A stretch of DNA of 64,000 nt from a virus: positions 39,240 through 103,239 of IMG/VR virus record IMGVR_UViG_3300025264_002028; one strand, given 5' to 3'. Below, piece after piece: positions 1-9,262 of this stretch; position 1 is the stretch's first letter; each line of letters begins with the position of its first letter. The notes under the pieces are model-generated. The model ran no database searches, was not told the origin of the DNA, and saw only the letters and a program-made list of their open reading frames with translations. A program made the translations under genes and the position numbers.

Positions 1-353
1 AGAGATAGACACGAACATGGATTGTGAAATAATCCATCTAAAACGCTTGCGCTAAATGCCACAGAGCTATAAACAATATCATCATCCGTTAAAAAACAAA
101 TATATTCCTGACAAGCGTGGGAAATTGTTTTTTCTATATCACCAAATAAACCTCCACTATCTTCCTCGTTTTGTAATATAAAATTTGTATCAAGACATTC
201 TTTCTGTAAAATCTGATAAGATTGCACATGTTCCGTAGATGCCTGAAATATAACTAATATTTCAGACACTTGTTTAAAATTTCTTTGTATACTATTTAGT
301 GTAAGATCTAGCTGAAGGGCTCTATCTTTACTAAACACGATTGCGGAAATCAT
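1..353 (-). CDS. Glycosyltransferase, GT-A-like, partial (runs off left edge)
   Basis: An open frame runs from an ATG at 351-353 to the window edge, so only the N-terminal 117 residues are visible. The protein opens with a beta strand (MISAIVFSKDRALQLDLTL) and carries an acidic LTDDDIVY motif at residues 88-95, as in the metal-binding DxD site of family 2 type glycosyltransferases. Its start overlaps the end of the GDP-fucose synthase gene by 23 bases, so it is probably co-translated as the last visible member of the glycan cluster. The C-terminal half and the acceptor specificity are unseen. Confidence 0.7.
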   Translation of the reverse strand, partial: MISAIVFSKDRALQLDLTLNSIQRNFKQVSEILVIFQASTEHVQSYQILQKECLDTNFILQNEEDSGGLFGDIEKTISHACQEYICFLTDDDIVYSSVAFSASVLDGLFHNPCSCLS

Positions 354-1275
354 ACCACCATTCCAATGTTTTTTTGAGGCCATCTTCTAAATTTATTTGT
401 GGTTCATATCCTAATAGTCTTTTTGATCTTGATATATCTAAGCATCTTCTAGGTTGGCCGTCTGGCTTAGAAGTGTCCCATTCTATTTTTCCCTTATATC
501 CCATAAGGTCACACAGGAGGTGTATCAAATCAGATATTTTGATTTCTTGTCCAGTACCTACATTGATTGGATCGGCACCAAGCTGTTCATTATCTATAGA
601 TAATCTTATTGCCTGCGCGCAATCATAAACGTATAAAAACTCACGAGAAGCATCACCAGTGCCCCAACATACAACAGAGTCTTTGTTTCCATCTATAGCC
701 TCTTGGATTTTCAGAATTAGAGCAGGAATCACATGGCTGCTTTTTGGATCAAAATTATCGTATGGTCCGTACATATTAACAGGCACAAGATTCACCGAGT
801 TAAAATTATATTGTTTATTATAAGCAATTAAAAGCTCCATCAGGGTTTTTTTGGCTATTCCGTAGGGGGCATTTGTCTCTTCTGGATATCCATTCCATAA
901 ATCATCCTCATTAAAGGGAACAGGAGTAAATTTGGGATATTCGCATACAGTACCCACCATAACAAATCTTTTAAGTTTACCATATTTTCTACAAGATTCA
1001 ATCAAATTTACACCCATAGCCAAATTTTCATACATAAAAAGTCCCGGATTGTCTTTATTAGCCCCAATTCCCCCCACTCTTGCTGCCAAATGTACAACAT
1101 AATCTGGTCTAAATTCTGACAATAAATAGTCTACCTGTTTCTGTTTGGTTAAATCCCACTTGGACTTTCCAGCCAAAGGTATTACATCTGTAAATCCATT
1201 ACTTATTAGATCATCACAAACGGCTTTCCCTAAAAATCCATATGCTCCAGTAACTAAGATTCTATCTTGTTGCAT
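331..1275 (-). CDS. fcl: GDP-L-fucose synthase-like epimerase/reductase
   Basis: The 314-residue protein has the length of the GDP-fucose synthase family. It has the Rossmann motif VTGAYGFLG (about residues 8-16), a YxxxK catalytic pair in YGIAK (138-142), and the signature REFLYVYDCAQA near residue 208. The family converts GDP-4-keto-6-deoxymannose to GDP-L-fucose with NADPH. No GDP-mannose 4,6-dehydratase is visible in the window, so the precursor would come from the host or from genes outside. The gene overlaps its neighbours on both sides within the glycosyltransferase run. A related SDR-type sugar epimerase is the main alternative. Confidence 0.85.
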   Translation of the reverse strand: MQQDRILVTGAYGFLGKAVCDDLISNGFTDVIPLAGKSKWDLTKQKQVDYLLSEFRPDYVVHLAARVGGIGANKDNPGLFMYENLAMGVNLIESCRKYGKLKRFVMVGTVCEYPKFTPVPFNEDDLWNGYPEETNAPYGIAKKTLMELLIAYNKQYNFNSVNLVPVNMYGPYDNFDPKSSHVIPALILKIQEAIDGNKDSVVCWGTGDASREFLYVYDCAQAIRLSIDNEQLGADPINVGTGQEIKISDLIHLLCDLMGYKGKIEWDTSKPDGQPRRCLDISRSKRLLGYEPQINLEDGLKKTLEWWYDFRNRV

Positions 1276-2323
1276 TTAATTCCTCTTTGGTACGATTCCA
1301 TTTGTTAATGATATCATTAGCTTCTTCAGTATATCCAAATGCTTCCAATATACTACTAATTCTATGAAAGTTTGTATGGCCATCCAACAATATTGCTTTA
1401 CCTTTTTTGGCTAAGTCATTTTTTTCATTTTCGTTTTGAAGATAATAGGCTATCTTATCAGTAAACTCTGCACGAGAACGAGCAGTAGGAACCGTGTCTC
1501 CAAAAATTTTATTTATAGATTCAACATGATCAGAAACACAAAATCCTCCCGCGCATAAAATTTTAAACACTCTTTCGTTTACATCGAATCCAAACTCTTG
1601 AGCATGAGGCTCACTAAGATTGGGAGATATTTTTGCAGAAGCGAATAAGTTTTTAACATCGGAATCATCTATAACTCCGCAATACTGGTTTACACCACTC
1701 CAAGGTTGATTTCCAAATATTTTAATATTGTAATAGCCTACTGGAAAACACAAGGGTAATAAATACTGATCAATTACTAACGACTTGTATGGCCAGTAGC
1801 CACCCACAAAACCAATATCACATGCAAGATGGTCTTGGAAAAAAGAATAATAGTATTCATCAATATCAGCGCACATCATCAATGATAAGGTGTCTATATC
1901 TAAGTTGTCTTTCCAGTGGTTATGCGTAGTGTTCATAGCGTCTTGATCATAGTGTATATGAACAAAGTCTGGCTTTCCTGTTTCTTCTTTTAGTTTTTCT
2001 AACGCTTCCTTTTCTTGATCCGTAGCATATAATATATTAAATTGCGATTTATCTACTTGTTTTTCATGATCGCCCCAATCGCCAGCTCGCAGTCCCACTT
2101 TTAAGTGTGGTCTTTCGTATATACATTTAATCAAAGAGGGTGTAAGATTATATGCTTGGCCCATAAATATATCCGGCTCAAAAGAATCAAAAGCATCAAA
2201 GGGTGATACGGCTTTACAGTCCCATATTGATGCCTCTATTCCTATGGTCCGAAAAGCCTTTAGCCATGCCATTCTTTGATAGAAATGGGCGTGTCTTCCA
2301 TCACTTGATATTAAAATTCTCAT
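1262..2323 (-). CDS. Glycosyltransferase, CgeB/GT-B-like
   Basis: This 353-residue protein has a C-terminal segment NERVFKILCAGGFCVSDHV (about 265-285), followed by a tail region. That arrangement is typical of the Glyco_trans_1_2 domain of CgeB-type glycosyltransferases, where the nucleotide sugar is bound. The N-terminus (MRILISSDGRHAHFYQRMAW) fits the first strand of a GT-B fold. It overlaps the fcl-like gene by 14 bases and the nucleotidyltransferase gene by 23. Donor and acceptor cannot be told from sequence. Confidence 0.7.
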   Translation of the reverse strand: MRILISSDGRHAHFYQRMAWLKAFRTIGIEASIWDCKAVSPFDAFDSFEPDIFMGQAYNLTPSLIKCIYERPHLKVGLRAGDWGDHEKQVDKSQFNILYATDQEKEALEKLKEETGKPDFVHIHYDQDAMNTTHNHWKDNLDIDTLSLMMCADIDEYYYSFFQDHLACDIGFVGGYWPYKSLVIDQYLLPLCFPVGYYNIKIFGNQPWSGVNQYCGVIDDSDVKNLFASAKISPNLSEPHAQEFGFDVNERVFKILCAGGFCVSDHVESINKIFGDTVPTARSRAEFTDKIAYYLQNENEKNDLAKKGKAILLDGHTNFHRISSILEAFGYTEEANDIINKWNRTKEELNATR

Positions 2324-3017
2324 TCGATAGATCCCTCATACAATCAATTTCTAATATGGACATATTATCCGGTTCATAACAAATAAAACTTCCACCTTTT
2401 GATATTATCAAATTTATTATTTCAAATAGTAACATTTTTTTTATGGTTTCATTTCCTCTCAAGTACAGATTTTTAATTGCTTCAAATTCTTTTCCAGTAA
2501 TATAAGCCATCTGACACCACTTAGTAGATAATCCATATGATAAGATGGTGGCACGTTTATTAACGACCGTCAATCCCACCTCTTTACTGCTGATTTGGTT
2601 TTTATTATCAATTATTAAAAATGACCTATCATACTTAAGTTCGCTAAGAGTATTTAAATTGAAGTAAAGATCTCCATGAAAAAAAAACATACTGTTACTA
2701 GTTGTGTTGTTGATAGCTAATCTTAAGCTTTCAGAAGAAGTTGTTTGATCGTATATCTGATTTTCTACTATCCTTACTTTATTTTTGGTTTTTCTTATAA
2801 TTCTATTTGTAGAATATCCAGTGACTAATATAATATCAGGATGACAAAAGGCATTTTCAAGAACTGATATTTGATGTTCTATTAATGTTCTGGTCCCTAT
2901 TTTAATGAGACTTCTAGGCTCATATGATTTAATTCTTTTACCTACTCCAGCAGATAAGATAGCAACACACACGGAGCCGTTTGATTCTTTTTTTATTTTT
3001 TGTGTAAATCTGCTCAT
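2301..3017 (-). CDS. Sugar nucleotidyltransferase (NTP_transferase-like)
   Basis: This 238-residue protein carries the nucleotidyltransferase signature AILSAGVGKRIKSYEPRSL (about 19-37), followed by LIKIGTRTLIEHQ, matching the GxGxR...PK region of sugar-phosphate nucleotidyltransferases. A later FFHGDLYF segment resembles the metal-binding D of the family. It probably activates a sugar-1-phosphate for the flanking glycosyltransferases. Stop and start codons overlap with both neighbours. The exact nucleotide and sugar are unknown. Confidence 0.7.
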   Translation of the reverse strand: MSRFTQKIKKESNGSVCVAILSAGVGKRIKSYEPRSLIKIGTRTLIEHQISVLENAFCHPDIILVTGYSTNRIIRKTKNKVRIVENQIYDQTTSSESLRLAINNTTSNSMFFFHGDLYFNLNTLSELKYDRSFLIIDNKNQISSKEVGLTVVNKRATILSYGLSTKWCQMAYITGKEFEAIKNLYLRGNETIKKMLLFEIINLIISKGGSFICYEPDNMSILEIDCMRDLSNENFNIK

Positions 3018-3799
3018 CGCGCTCTTATAGATGCAACATTGTTTTGGAAAACTTCATTAGTCATTTTCATCGACTGGTTTTGTCCGGTTTCTCGTACAAT
3101 AGAAAGCGGATCAGGAACATGAACGATCATACATATATTTGAAAGTCTTAGCCATAGATCATAATCTTCGATACAACCTATAAAACCTTTACTAGCTGGC
3201 CCATGTAATTGGCTATCAAAAAATTCACCATTTTTCAATATTATATGTTCTAAAAAATCCTTCTTAATTAGGGAGCCGCTATGTACTATGCACCCATTTT
3301 CTAATGCTCTTTTATCGTATGGTAATTTATATTCATGTTTAATATAATTAGTATGCCCATATGTTCTGTGTGTTTCATAGTCACCATACGCAACTCCTAC
3401 CTGACTATCATCAAGCAGTTTTTGTATCAAAACTTCTACTTTTTGAGGCTTGTACATGTCGTCGGCGTCTAAAATACCAAATATTTCGGCCCACTCCCAC
3501 GCTTCCCACATAGCTATATTTCTTGCTGTACTTGCTCCAGAATTGTTTGTTTTATATGCATACAGATTATCTTTTTGTCTTCTTTCTATTGGCCCCGTGT
3601 AATAAGGAGTGTTCATTTCTTCGGCAGAGATTTCATCTGTTATTGATGATATTTTATCCCATGAATCGTCAGATGATCCATCTTCCAACACATACACACG
3701 TATATTTGGATAGGTCTGATTTAATGCGCTATCAATAGCCCCTAAAACATACTCACCATAATTATAATTGCTGATGATGATGGCAACATTAGGATTCAT
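3014..3799 (-). CDS. Glycosyltransferase family 2
   Basis: The protein begins MNPNVAIIISNYNYGEYV and continues with YVLEDGSSDDSW, NNSGASTARNIA and GILDADDMYKP. These are the nucleotide-binding and DxD motifs of an inverting GT-A glycosyltransferase. I chose ATG 3799, giving 262 residues, because family members start next to this strand and it leaves only an 11-base overlap with the upstream gene. An in-frame upstream codon at 3844 exists but adds residues unlike the family. It is part of the left glycan cluster. Confidence 0.85.
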   Translation of the reverse strand: MNPNVAIIISNYNYGEYVLGAIDSALNQTYPNIRVYVLEDGSSDDSWDKISSITDEISAEEMNTPYYTGPIERRQKDNLYAYKTNNSGASTARNIAMWEAWEWAEIFGILDADDMYKPQKVEVLIQKLLDDSQVGVAYGDYETHRTYGHTNYIKHEYKLPYDKRALENGCIVHSGSLIKKDFLEHIILKNGEFFDSQLHGPASKGFIGCIEDYDLWLRLSNICMIVHVPDPLSIVRETGQNQSMKMTNEVFQNNVASIRAR

Positions 3800-4628
3800 T
3801 ATCGTCGATCCATACCCGATCGCCTCGCGAAGCATAGTTTTCATTAAATGTACTCCAAGTAATTATAGTATCTGGATCATCAGTAGGTACCTTTTTTAGT
3901 TTATCAATAAAAGTACCATCAGTATCTGTATCTGTTTTTGCAAAATTAAAAGCAGCAGCCTGAAAAATAAGTCCATTCATATCTTTATAAGGTTCTACTA
4001 CAACCAACCTTTTCATGTCAATGTTTATACGGCGGTGTATTTTTTCCATTAATGTTCGTTCAATACTTTCTCCGCTAGTGGTGACATATATCCAACCATT
4101 TTTTGCGTGCCGAAAAGCACTCTCTATCATTAACCATGGGTCAGGCTGATACATGTTTAATACCATATTATATTCTGTTTCCTCAAACACAAAATGCTTC
4201 ACAAAAAGACTATGAATCTCTTGGTTATATTCTACTTTTTTATTACATACTACAACATATCTTGCCTTATGATCAAGTTGATGCTTTATATCTAATAGTG
4301 TACGCTCTAAGCTTTCTAAAGGATTTTGTGGTGTATCGTCAAAAAGAATAAAAAATCCTACTATAGGTTTGATTTCTGAAAATACAGTTTTTTTAAGGTT
4401 GGATTTTTCTTCCAGAGTGAGTTCTTTGATCCACGGTGTTGGCCTATAGGTATTACAAAATCTATTAGACACAAAATGCGTTTTGCCGTCTTCATTAGTT
4501 TCTACATGATGATCAGGATTAATTTTGTCTACACGATCAATCTTACATCCAGATTGCACATATGCTCCTGATCCATGTACTATTTCTGCAAAAACACATT
4601 TATCGCAACTAAACTTCATTTCTACCAT
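3789..4628 (-). CDS. Protein with Cys-rich N-terminus, glycan-cluster member
   Basis: I do not recognise a family for this 279-residue protein. The N-terminus has CDKC, then a C about 18 residues on and another in RFCNTYRP, which suggests a small zinc-binding module. The middle (KPIVGFFILFDDTPQNP, RYVVVCNKK) alternates strand and helix, like a diverged GT-A domain without an obvious DxD. It is embedded between a family 2 glycosyltransferase and a methyltransferase-like gene and overlaps both, so a role in the same glycan pathway is likely but inferred. Confidence 0.5.
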   Translation of the reverse strand: MVEMKFSCDKCVFAEIVHGSGAYVQSGCKIDRVDKINPDHHVETNEDGKTHFVSNRFCNTYRPTPWIKELTLEEKSNLKKTVFSEIKPIVGFFILFDDTPQNPLESLERTLLDIKHQLDHKARYVVVCNKKVEYNQEIHSLFVKHFVFEETEYNMVLNMYQPDPWLMIESAFRHAKNGWIYVTTSGESIERTLMEKIHRRINIDMKRLVVVEPYKDMNGLIFQAAAFNFAKTDTDTDGTFIDKLKKVPTDDPDTIITWSTFNENYASRGDRVWIDDNES

Positions 4629-5046
4629 TAGGTCGCCTCGCGGTTACAATGCATTGAAAATTATCGTTAGAAAAATCTTTAGACTCTATTTTTAGATAGT
4701 CAGACATTAAATTGCAAATGTCTACCATATTAAATACCGAGGACTTAGAGTTGCCTGCAAATAAACATGTGTTTACATCATGAATACCGATTAAACCTTT
4801 GTTATACTGATGGGACAATAGGTCAAAGTCTAGTTGATAAAATGTAATTTGTGAATCTATTCTCATTTTAGACATGATTTTTTTTATTACGTCCCCTATT
4901 TCTTCAAATTTGAAATTAGCTAAAATATTATCAACTATTATTTCTGTAGCCTCACAATCTTCCACCAAAAGATCCAAGGTATTTAAATCACTAATCCATG
5001 TATAAGAAGCGTCTGATGGTTGACTCTTAGATAAATAAATTCTCAT
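4609..5046 (-). CDS. Small methyltransferase-like protein
   Basis: This 145-residue protein begins MRIYLSKSQPSDASYTWISD. It contains a stretch (VIKKIMSKMRIDSQITFYQLDFDLLSH, residues 53-79; shown for position only) resembling the post-core part of class I SAM methyltransferases encoded in sugar clusters. The glycine-rich SAM-binding motif I is absent. It may be a truncated or degenerate methyltransferase, or an unrelated small fold. It overlaps the Cys-rich gene by 20 bases. Confidence 0.35.
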   Translation of the reverse strand: MRIYLSKSQPSDASYTWISDLNTLDLLVEDCEATEIIVDNILANFKFEEIGDVIKKIMSKMRIDSQITFYQLDFDLLSHQYNKGLIGIHDVNTCLFAGNSKSSVFNMVDICNLMSDYLKIESKDFSNDNFQCIVTARRPNGRNEV

Positions 5047-5112
5047 TTTAATTCCTACCCTCTATTTCAGTATAGTGTACTTAATAATTTTATTTTCTTC
5101 GCGTAGTTGCTA

Positions 5113-5144
5113 GAATTGTCGCTGCTCTTTTAATCAGACAATTC
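5113..5144. repeat. 32-base inverted-repeat element, copy 1 (non-coding)
   Basis: The element lies in the 102-base gap between two glycan genes (5047-5148), which holds no ORF. It has perfect 8-base arms (GAATTGTC / GACAATTC) around a 16-base centre. A 27/32-identical copy occurs at 29907-29938 inside a coding region. No T-run follows, so it is not an obvious terminator. Function unknown. Confidence 0.5.
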
Positions 5145-5148
5145 ACAT

Positions 5149-6156
5149 CTACCCATAGTTTTTAATAACACTTCGAAACATTGAGTTCCAAGAATTAATA
5201 AATTTACTCAAGTTAAAATCTTCTTCTATAGTCTTCCTAGCTGCGTCTCCCAATCTTTTGGCTTCATCGGGATCAAACAATAATCTTTCACAAAAAATCT
5301 TTAGTTCAAGGGGGTCATTGCTAAGTAAGCCATTTTTATTATGTGTGATTACATCTGGTATCATACAATTATTGGTACTAACTATAGCGCACCCACATGC
5401 CATAGCCTCCATCAGTGCTGTGGGCACGGGAGAATGGAGGGATGTATTAAGGAACACTGCTGAAGTCTGATATCCTGTTCTCAGCTTTTGTAATGAAGAT
5501 GCAGCCTCTGACAAGCCGGGATTATTACCATATACTTTAACTGGAATACTGCTAGGTTTAACCACTTGATTCCATAAGTTCCATCCGCAGCACCAATCTC
5601 TATTAGGCCAGTCGTTTACCACCGATAAACAAACGGGATTTCTTTTTATTGTATCGTCTGGCTTCCAAAAATTACAATCAACGCCATGTTCTATCACGGA
5701 AGCACTATATTCATTTTTCCCCCATGCATTACGATTATAAGCAGATATAAAACTTTCATGGGTCACTTCTATTTGGTTGAATCCTTGTATCTGCGAAGAC
5801 ATTTCGTATCTTATGTCTGGAAGGACATGAGTGTGGCGTATAATAGGTATATTCAAAAGATCTTGTAGTTGATAAGAAGTATTTATTCTGTTGCAGCTTG
5901 TATGGCATAAAACTAAATCAAAATTTATATGAAATGGAACTTCTGATATGGGAAAATAATTAGAAGGAATTTTGGCATAATCTGTGTTCCATAGTTTGCC
6001 TTCTTTAACAGAATAAAAATTATGTCCGGTTTGACAAAGATTCTGTTCATATCTTTCATGAGTACAAAATGTAAGTATATTTAAAGGATCGATATCTGAC
6101 AGAGATGCTCTACGTAATATAGACTTTATGGATTGCGATGTAGCTTTAGCTGTCAT
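5149..6156 (-). CDS. Glycosyltransferase family 1 (GT-B)
   Basis: This 335-residue protein ends with a Rossmann domain carrying SPVPTALMEAMACGCAIVST and a following NKNGLL, the classical GT4/GT1 donor-binding signature (ExxACG..v, about 245-275). The N-terminal half is diverged, as expected for an acceptor domain. It overlaps the next glycosyltransferase gene by 11 bases. Sugar specificity cannot be predicted. Confidence 0.85.
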   Translation of the reverse strand: MTAKATSQSIKSILRRASLSDIDPLNILTFCTHERYEQNLCQTGHNFYSVKEGKLWNTDYAKIPSNYFPISEVPFHINFDLVLCHTSCNRINTSYQLQDLLNIPIIRHTHVLPDIRYEMSSQIQGFNQIEVTHESFISAYNRNAWGKNEYSASVIEHGVDCNFWKPDDTIKRNPVCLSVVNDWPNRDWCCGWNLWNQVVKPSSIPVKVYGNNPGLSEAASSLQKLRTGYQTSAVFLNTSLHSPVPTALMEAMACGCAIVSTNNCMIPDVITHNKNGLLSNDPLELKIFCERLLFDPDEAKRLGDAARKTIEEDFNLSKFINSWNSMFRSVIKNYG

Positions 6157-7255
6157 TGAGAATCCTTTTCATTATATTTCCTACCTTTTTATGGCTATAC
6201 TTAGAGGCTGCCTTTCTAGCTTTAGATTTTTCTTTTTCAAATTCTAGAGGAGACTCTTTATATTTTGTATACATAGACCTCATAGCAAAGGCTAGTTGTT
6301 CTACATTAATCTCGCGCCACTTTGAATTAGCTGTATATAAGTTGGGTAATGTGTCAATAGCCTTATAGCATGGCACTTCTATTGAGGAAACCGAGATTCC
6401 CGAACAAAAATCATCCATCCCAGTTCCTTTAGTATATATTACAGGTATTCCCATAGCCATAGCTTCCATTGCTGGTATACACCAAGCTTCTCCATAGCTA
6501 GGCATTACGAAACAGTGACATTGATTCATTAGAGACAGCAAATCTACTCTATTGAATCTACCACTAATCACTACTTCCTCTTTATAATTTTGTCTAAGTT
6601 TAAGGCCGCTTTTTATGTGGGCAACATATTCTTGAAAAGTTTTCATGCATTCATTGGCGTCAGTATTTGGCCTATTTATTTTTAAAAATAAGTTCACGGG
6701 TTCTGCCGGGTGGAATTCCAAATGAAAAGCTTTAATCAAAGCCTCAATATTTTTTCTGGAAACAAATTCTCCTATAAAGCCAAAATTAAAAGTGCTTCGC
6801 AGTTCTTCCACTTGTGCTCCGATAGGAACATTTTTATAAGACGCAATAGGCAAGGAGTGGGGAATAATTTTAATGGGAACATCTACACCACTTTGTTGTG
6901 AAGCTTTCACTATTTGTTTATTTGGCACCCAAGCTTCATCCATTATATTAATATATTTATGCCACAATGAATCCCTAAAGTTGGATGTCTCTGTCACATA
7001 AAACCCTATATTTTTATATTTTGAATTATAAGAATAGAGGTGTGGTAATGTATGTTGTATACAGATATCAGATCCTGTCGTGTCATTTTGTTCTAACTCT
7101 GTAATTCTTTGTGGAATATCATCAGACATTTCGTCAAAAGAAATAGCACGAGGAACAACATCAATACCAGCCGCATCAATAGCTAATATATTATTGATAC
7201 AAGCGTTCGACCATCCAGTTCCGTCTTTATAATTCCCGACGTACAATATTTTCAT
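6146..7255 (-). CDS. Glycosyltransferase family 1 (GT-B)
   Basis: This 369-residue protein has FGFIGEFVSRKNIEALIKAF (about 153-172), the start of the C-terminal GT-B domain. It also has FVMPSYGEAWCIPAMEAMAMG (about 251), with the E-x7-E donor-phosphate motif of GT4-type retaining enzymes. The N-terminus MKILYVGNYKDGTGWSNA is a typical first strand and glycine loop. It overlaps glycosyltransferase genes on both sides, forming a three-gene GT-B run. Confidence 0.88.
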   Translation of the reverse strand: MKILYVGNYKDGTGWSNACINNILAIDAAGIDVVPRAISFDEMSDDIPQRITELEQNDTTGSDICIQHTLPHLYSYNSKYKNIGFYVTETSNFRDSLWHKYINIMDEAWVPNKQIVKASQQSGVDVPIKIIPHSLPIASYKNVPIGAQVEELRSTFNFGFIGEFVSRKNIEALIKAFHLEFHPAEPVNLFLKINRPNTDANECMKTFQEYVAHIKSGLKLRQNYKEEVVISGRFNRVDLLSLMNQCHCFVMPSYGEAWCIPAMEAMAMGIPVIYTKGTGMDDFCSGISVSSIEVPCYKAIDTLPNLYTANSKWREINVEQLAFAMRSMYTKYKESPLEFEKEKSKARKAASKYSHKKVGNIMKRILNDS

Positions 7256-8882
7256 GTCTAGTCTGTTCCCACATGTTAAATGATTCTCTTAAATCGCAAA
7301 AGCTTTTGTAGGCTTTTTCTATATTAAATGGTTGTGAAGCCGCCGTTCCTGAGGATGTTATATTGTGAGACTCATTAAAGTAAAAATCTCTATGTGTACT
7401 TTCTACCATACGTTGATATGTTAAATCCCTCACCGTTCTTTTCCATAAGAAATTACCTATCCATTGTGGCTTCCCTAGAACCCTTTCAAACAGATAATTT
7501 GTTTGATCCGTAGCACTAATATCTTGAGGCGGTGGTGTAGTCGCAGGTGTAAAAATCTGAGGAGGCGATAACCAAGTTTGTGTATGGTCTAAAGTTTTTG
7601 TTTCGTGAAAATGTTGTGCCCACACATGCGCTGTTTTATCCCAATTATAATGGGCTAATGTGTTTTCTCTTATTTTAGCTCCTATAGCAGGAAGCGCATC
7701 TAGGTTAGAATATAGTTCTATTAATTTCTCAATCGTATCTGCGTTATTGGGTACAGCCCTATAGCATCCTGTTTCGCACTCCCTATTTAAAGCGAGCGGC
7801 TTGAGTGCTATTCCCTTAATGTTATTTATTACAGATTCCATTGCGGAATATTCTACAGACATAACTGGAACTCCACATTGAGCCGCTTCCAGTTGCGGCA
7901 TCCCAAATCCCTCACTATTAGCATATTGCATATAGATATCGAATAAGTTATATATTTTACAAAAATCATCCTCTTCTACTTTGTTATTTATGCCCGCCAT
8001 GTGACTACTAAATTTTCCACACTTTTTACAAAATGTAAATGAGTCCTTAAAGAAGTTGGGTTGTATCTCATGGCACAAATTGCATTGGTAGGTAAATAGA
8101 ACTCTGTGAGTCAAGTCAAATTCTTGAAGCAATCTTGGAATGTCCCATCCTACATCTGGATAACAAGTATGGCAATATAAATATGTGTCTATAGCCTTTG
8201 TTTCATCTAAAAATTTTCTAAAGACTCTAAATAAATCAGGGTAAAGTTTTCTTTTTTGGTTTCTCATTACAGTACCAATTAAGAATATATTTCCAGAGAT
8301 ACCCATAGATTCCTTATGTTGGACCTTATTGGTAACGGGCTTAAAGTTTGCACTAGCACAAGGAGACGCAATGCCCTTATATTTTATGTCGTCACACTGC
8401 TCAAGAAGTGTATCTCTTCCAAACTCTGAATAAGTAAATACGGCATTTGCACTGGCATATGTAGATACCCACTGTGGATTTTGTGGAAATGCATCTACAG
8501 TGGGCATAATGGACCAGTGAAACAAATCTCTGAATGGAGAACGCGCTTCAAATTCTATCATCCACCAGTCCCTAATGTCTACTACAAAATCAGGCATAAA
8601 GTCTAGTAGTACAGAATTAAATTTGTATTCTCCAAACTGAAAAGAGGGGGACGATTGATATGTACCCCAGTCGGGACCGTTTTGGAGTGGTTGGTTGGGA
8701 TATATTTTCCAAGGCACACTTGGAATGGATGGGTTGTTATCGTCTATATAACACGCTAATTCCGCTACCTCGAATTCAGGCATACAGTGCAATCTAGACA
8801 TAACCTCCTTGCTATAAACAGAATATCCGGTGGGCAAGAAAGAAGCCTCTGTACAAAAAAGTATTTTTTTACGCTTCTTCAT
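7227..8882 (-). CDS. Long glycosyltransferase (GT-B) with zinc-ribbon insertion
   Basis: This 551-residue protein is longer than the usual 350-400 for the family. The donor-binding motif is YANSEGFGMPQLEAAQCGVP (about 322-341). Just before it lies CNLCHEIQPNFFKDSFTFC followed by KKCG, a C-x2-C...C-x2-C zinc-ribbon pattern inserted in the GT-B core. About 120 extra C-terminal residues are unlike the family. It overlaps ssb (14 bases) and the next glycosyltransferase (29 bases). The insertion may bind metal or a partner; that is inference. Confidence 0.8.
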   Translation of the reverse strand: MKKRKKILFCTEASFLPTGYSVYSKEVMSRLHCMPEFEVAELACYIDDNNPSIPSVPWKIYPNQPLQNGPDWGTYQSSPSFQFGEYKFNSVLLDFMPDFVVDIRDWWMIEFEARSPFRDLFHWSIMPTVDAFPQNPQWVSTYASANAVFTYSEFGRDTLLEQCDDIKYKGIASPCASANFKPVTNKVQHKESMGISGNIFLIGTVMRNQKRKLYPDLFRVFRKFLDETKAIDTYLYCHTCYPDVGWDIPRLLQEFDLTHRVLFTYQCNLCHEIQPNFFKDSFTFCKKCGKFSSHMAGINNKVEEDDFCKIYNLFDIYMQYANSEGFGMPQLEAAQCGVPVMSVEYSAMESVINNIKGIALKPLALNRECETGCYRAVPNNADTIEKLIELYSNLDALPAIGAKIRENTLAHYNWDKTAHVWAQHFHETKTLDHTQTWLSPPQIFTPATTPPPQDISATDQTNYLFERVLGKPQWIGNFLWKRTVRDLTYQRMVESTHRDFYFNESHNITSSGTAASQPFNIEKAYKSFCDLRESFNMWEQTRHENIVRREL

Positions 8883-9213
8883 TAAGATTTTCTTCTCTAT
8901 TATTGTTGAAGATTTTGAAATTGGTTATTCTAAAGTTTACCTTTTGTCTTTTTTCTTCACCAACTGTCCATCTTTGTTGTCTGGCGATAGCTTCTACGGC
9001 AATAAAGTCCCCTTTTTTGCAGTATTTATGAATAGTGGTGGCGCCACTATCCCATGCCTCGAATTCTAGAAAATCCACCCTTTTCTTTTTCGTGCCGTCT
9101 TTATCTTTTCTATGTTCCTCAATAGCCAAAGTAAAGCTTACAAGGTGGGTATTATTTACTTCTTTTAGTCTGGGGTCGGCTACCAGCCTGCCGACAAAAG
9201 TGCATCTATTCAT
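8869..9213 (-). CDS. ssb: Single-stranded DNA-binding protein (OB fold)
   Basis: Starting at ATG 9213 the 114-residue protein reads MNRCTFVGRLVADPRLKEV, then LVSFTLAIEE, VDFLEFEAWDS and GDFIAVEAIARQQRW, which is the order of beta strands in bacterial SSB. It lacks the long acidic tail of cellular SSB but ends in an acidic ENLNEEA stretch. GGAG lies 9 bases upstream of this ATG; an upstream in-frame TTG overlaps that RBS and was rejected. It follows the polymerase genes and overlaps the long glycosyltransferase. Confidence 0.92.
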   Translation of the reverse strand: MNRCTFVGRLVADPRLKEVNNTHLVSFTLAIEEHRKDKDGTKKKRVDFLEFEAWDSGATTIHKYCKKGDFIAVEAIARQQRWTVGEEKRQKVNFRITNFKIFNNNREENLNEEA

Positions 9214-9262
9214 AGGGATCTCCAAATTAAGTATGGGGGCTCCTATGTTATATAGACCCTTC

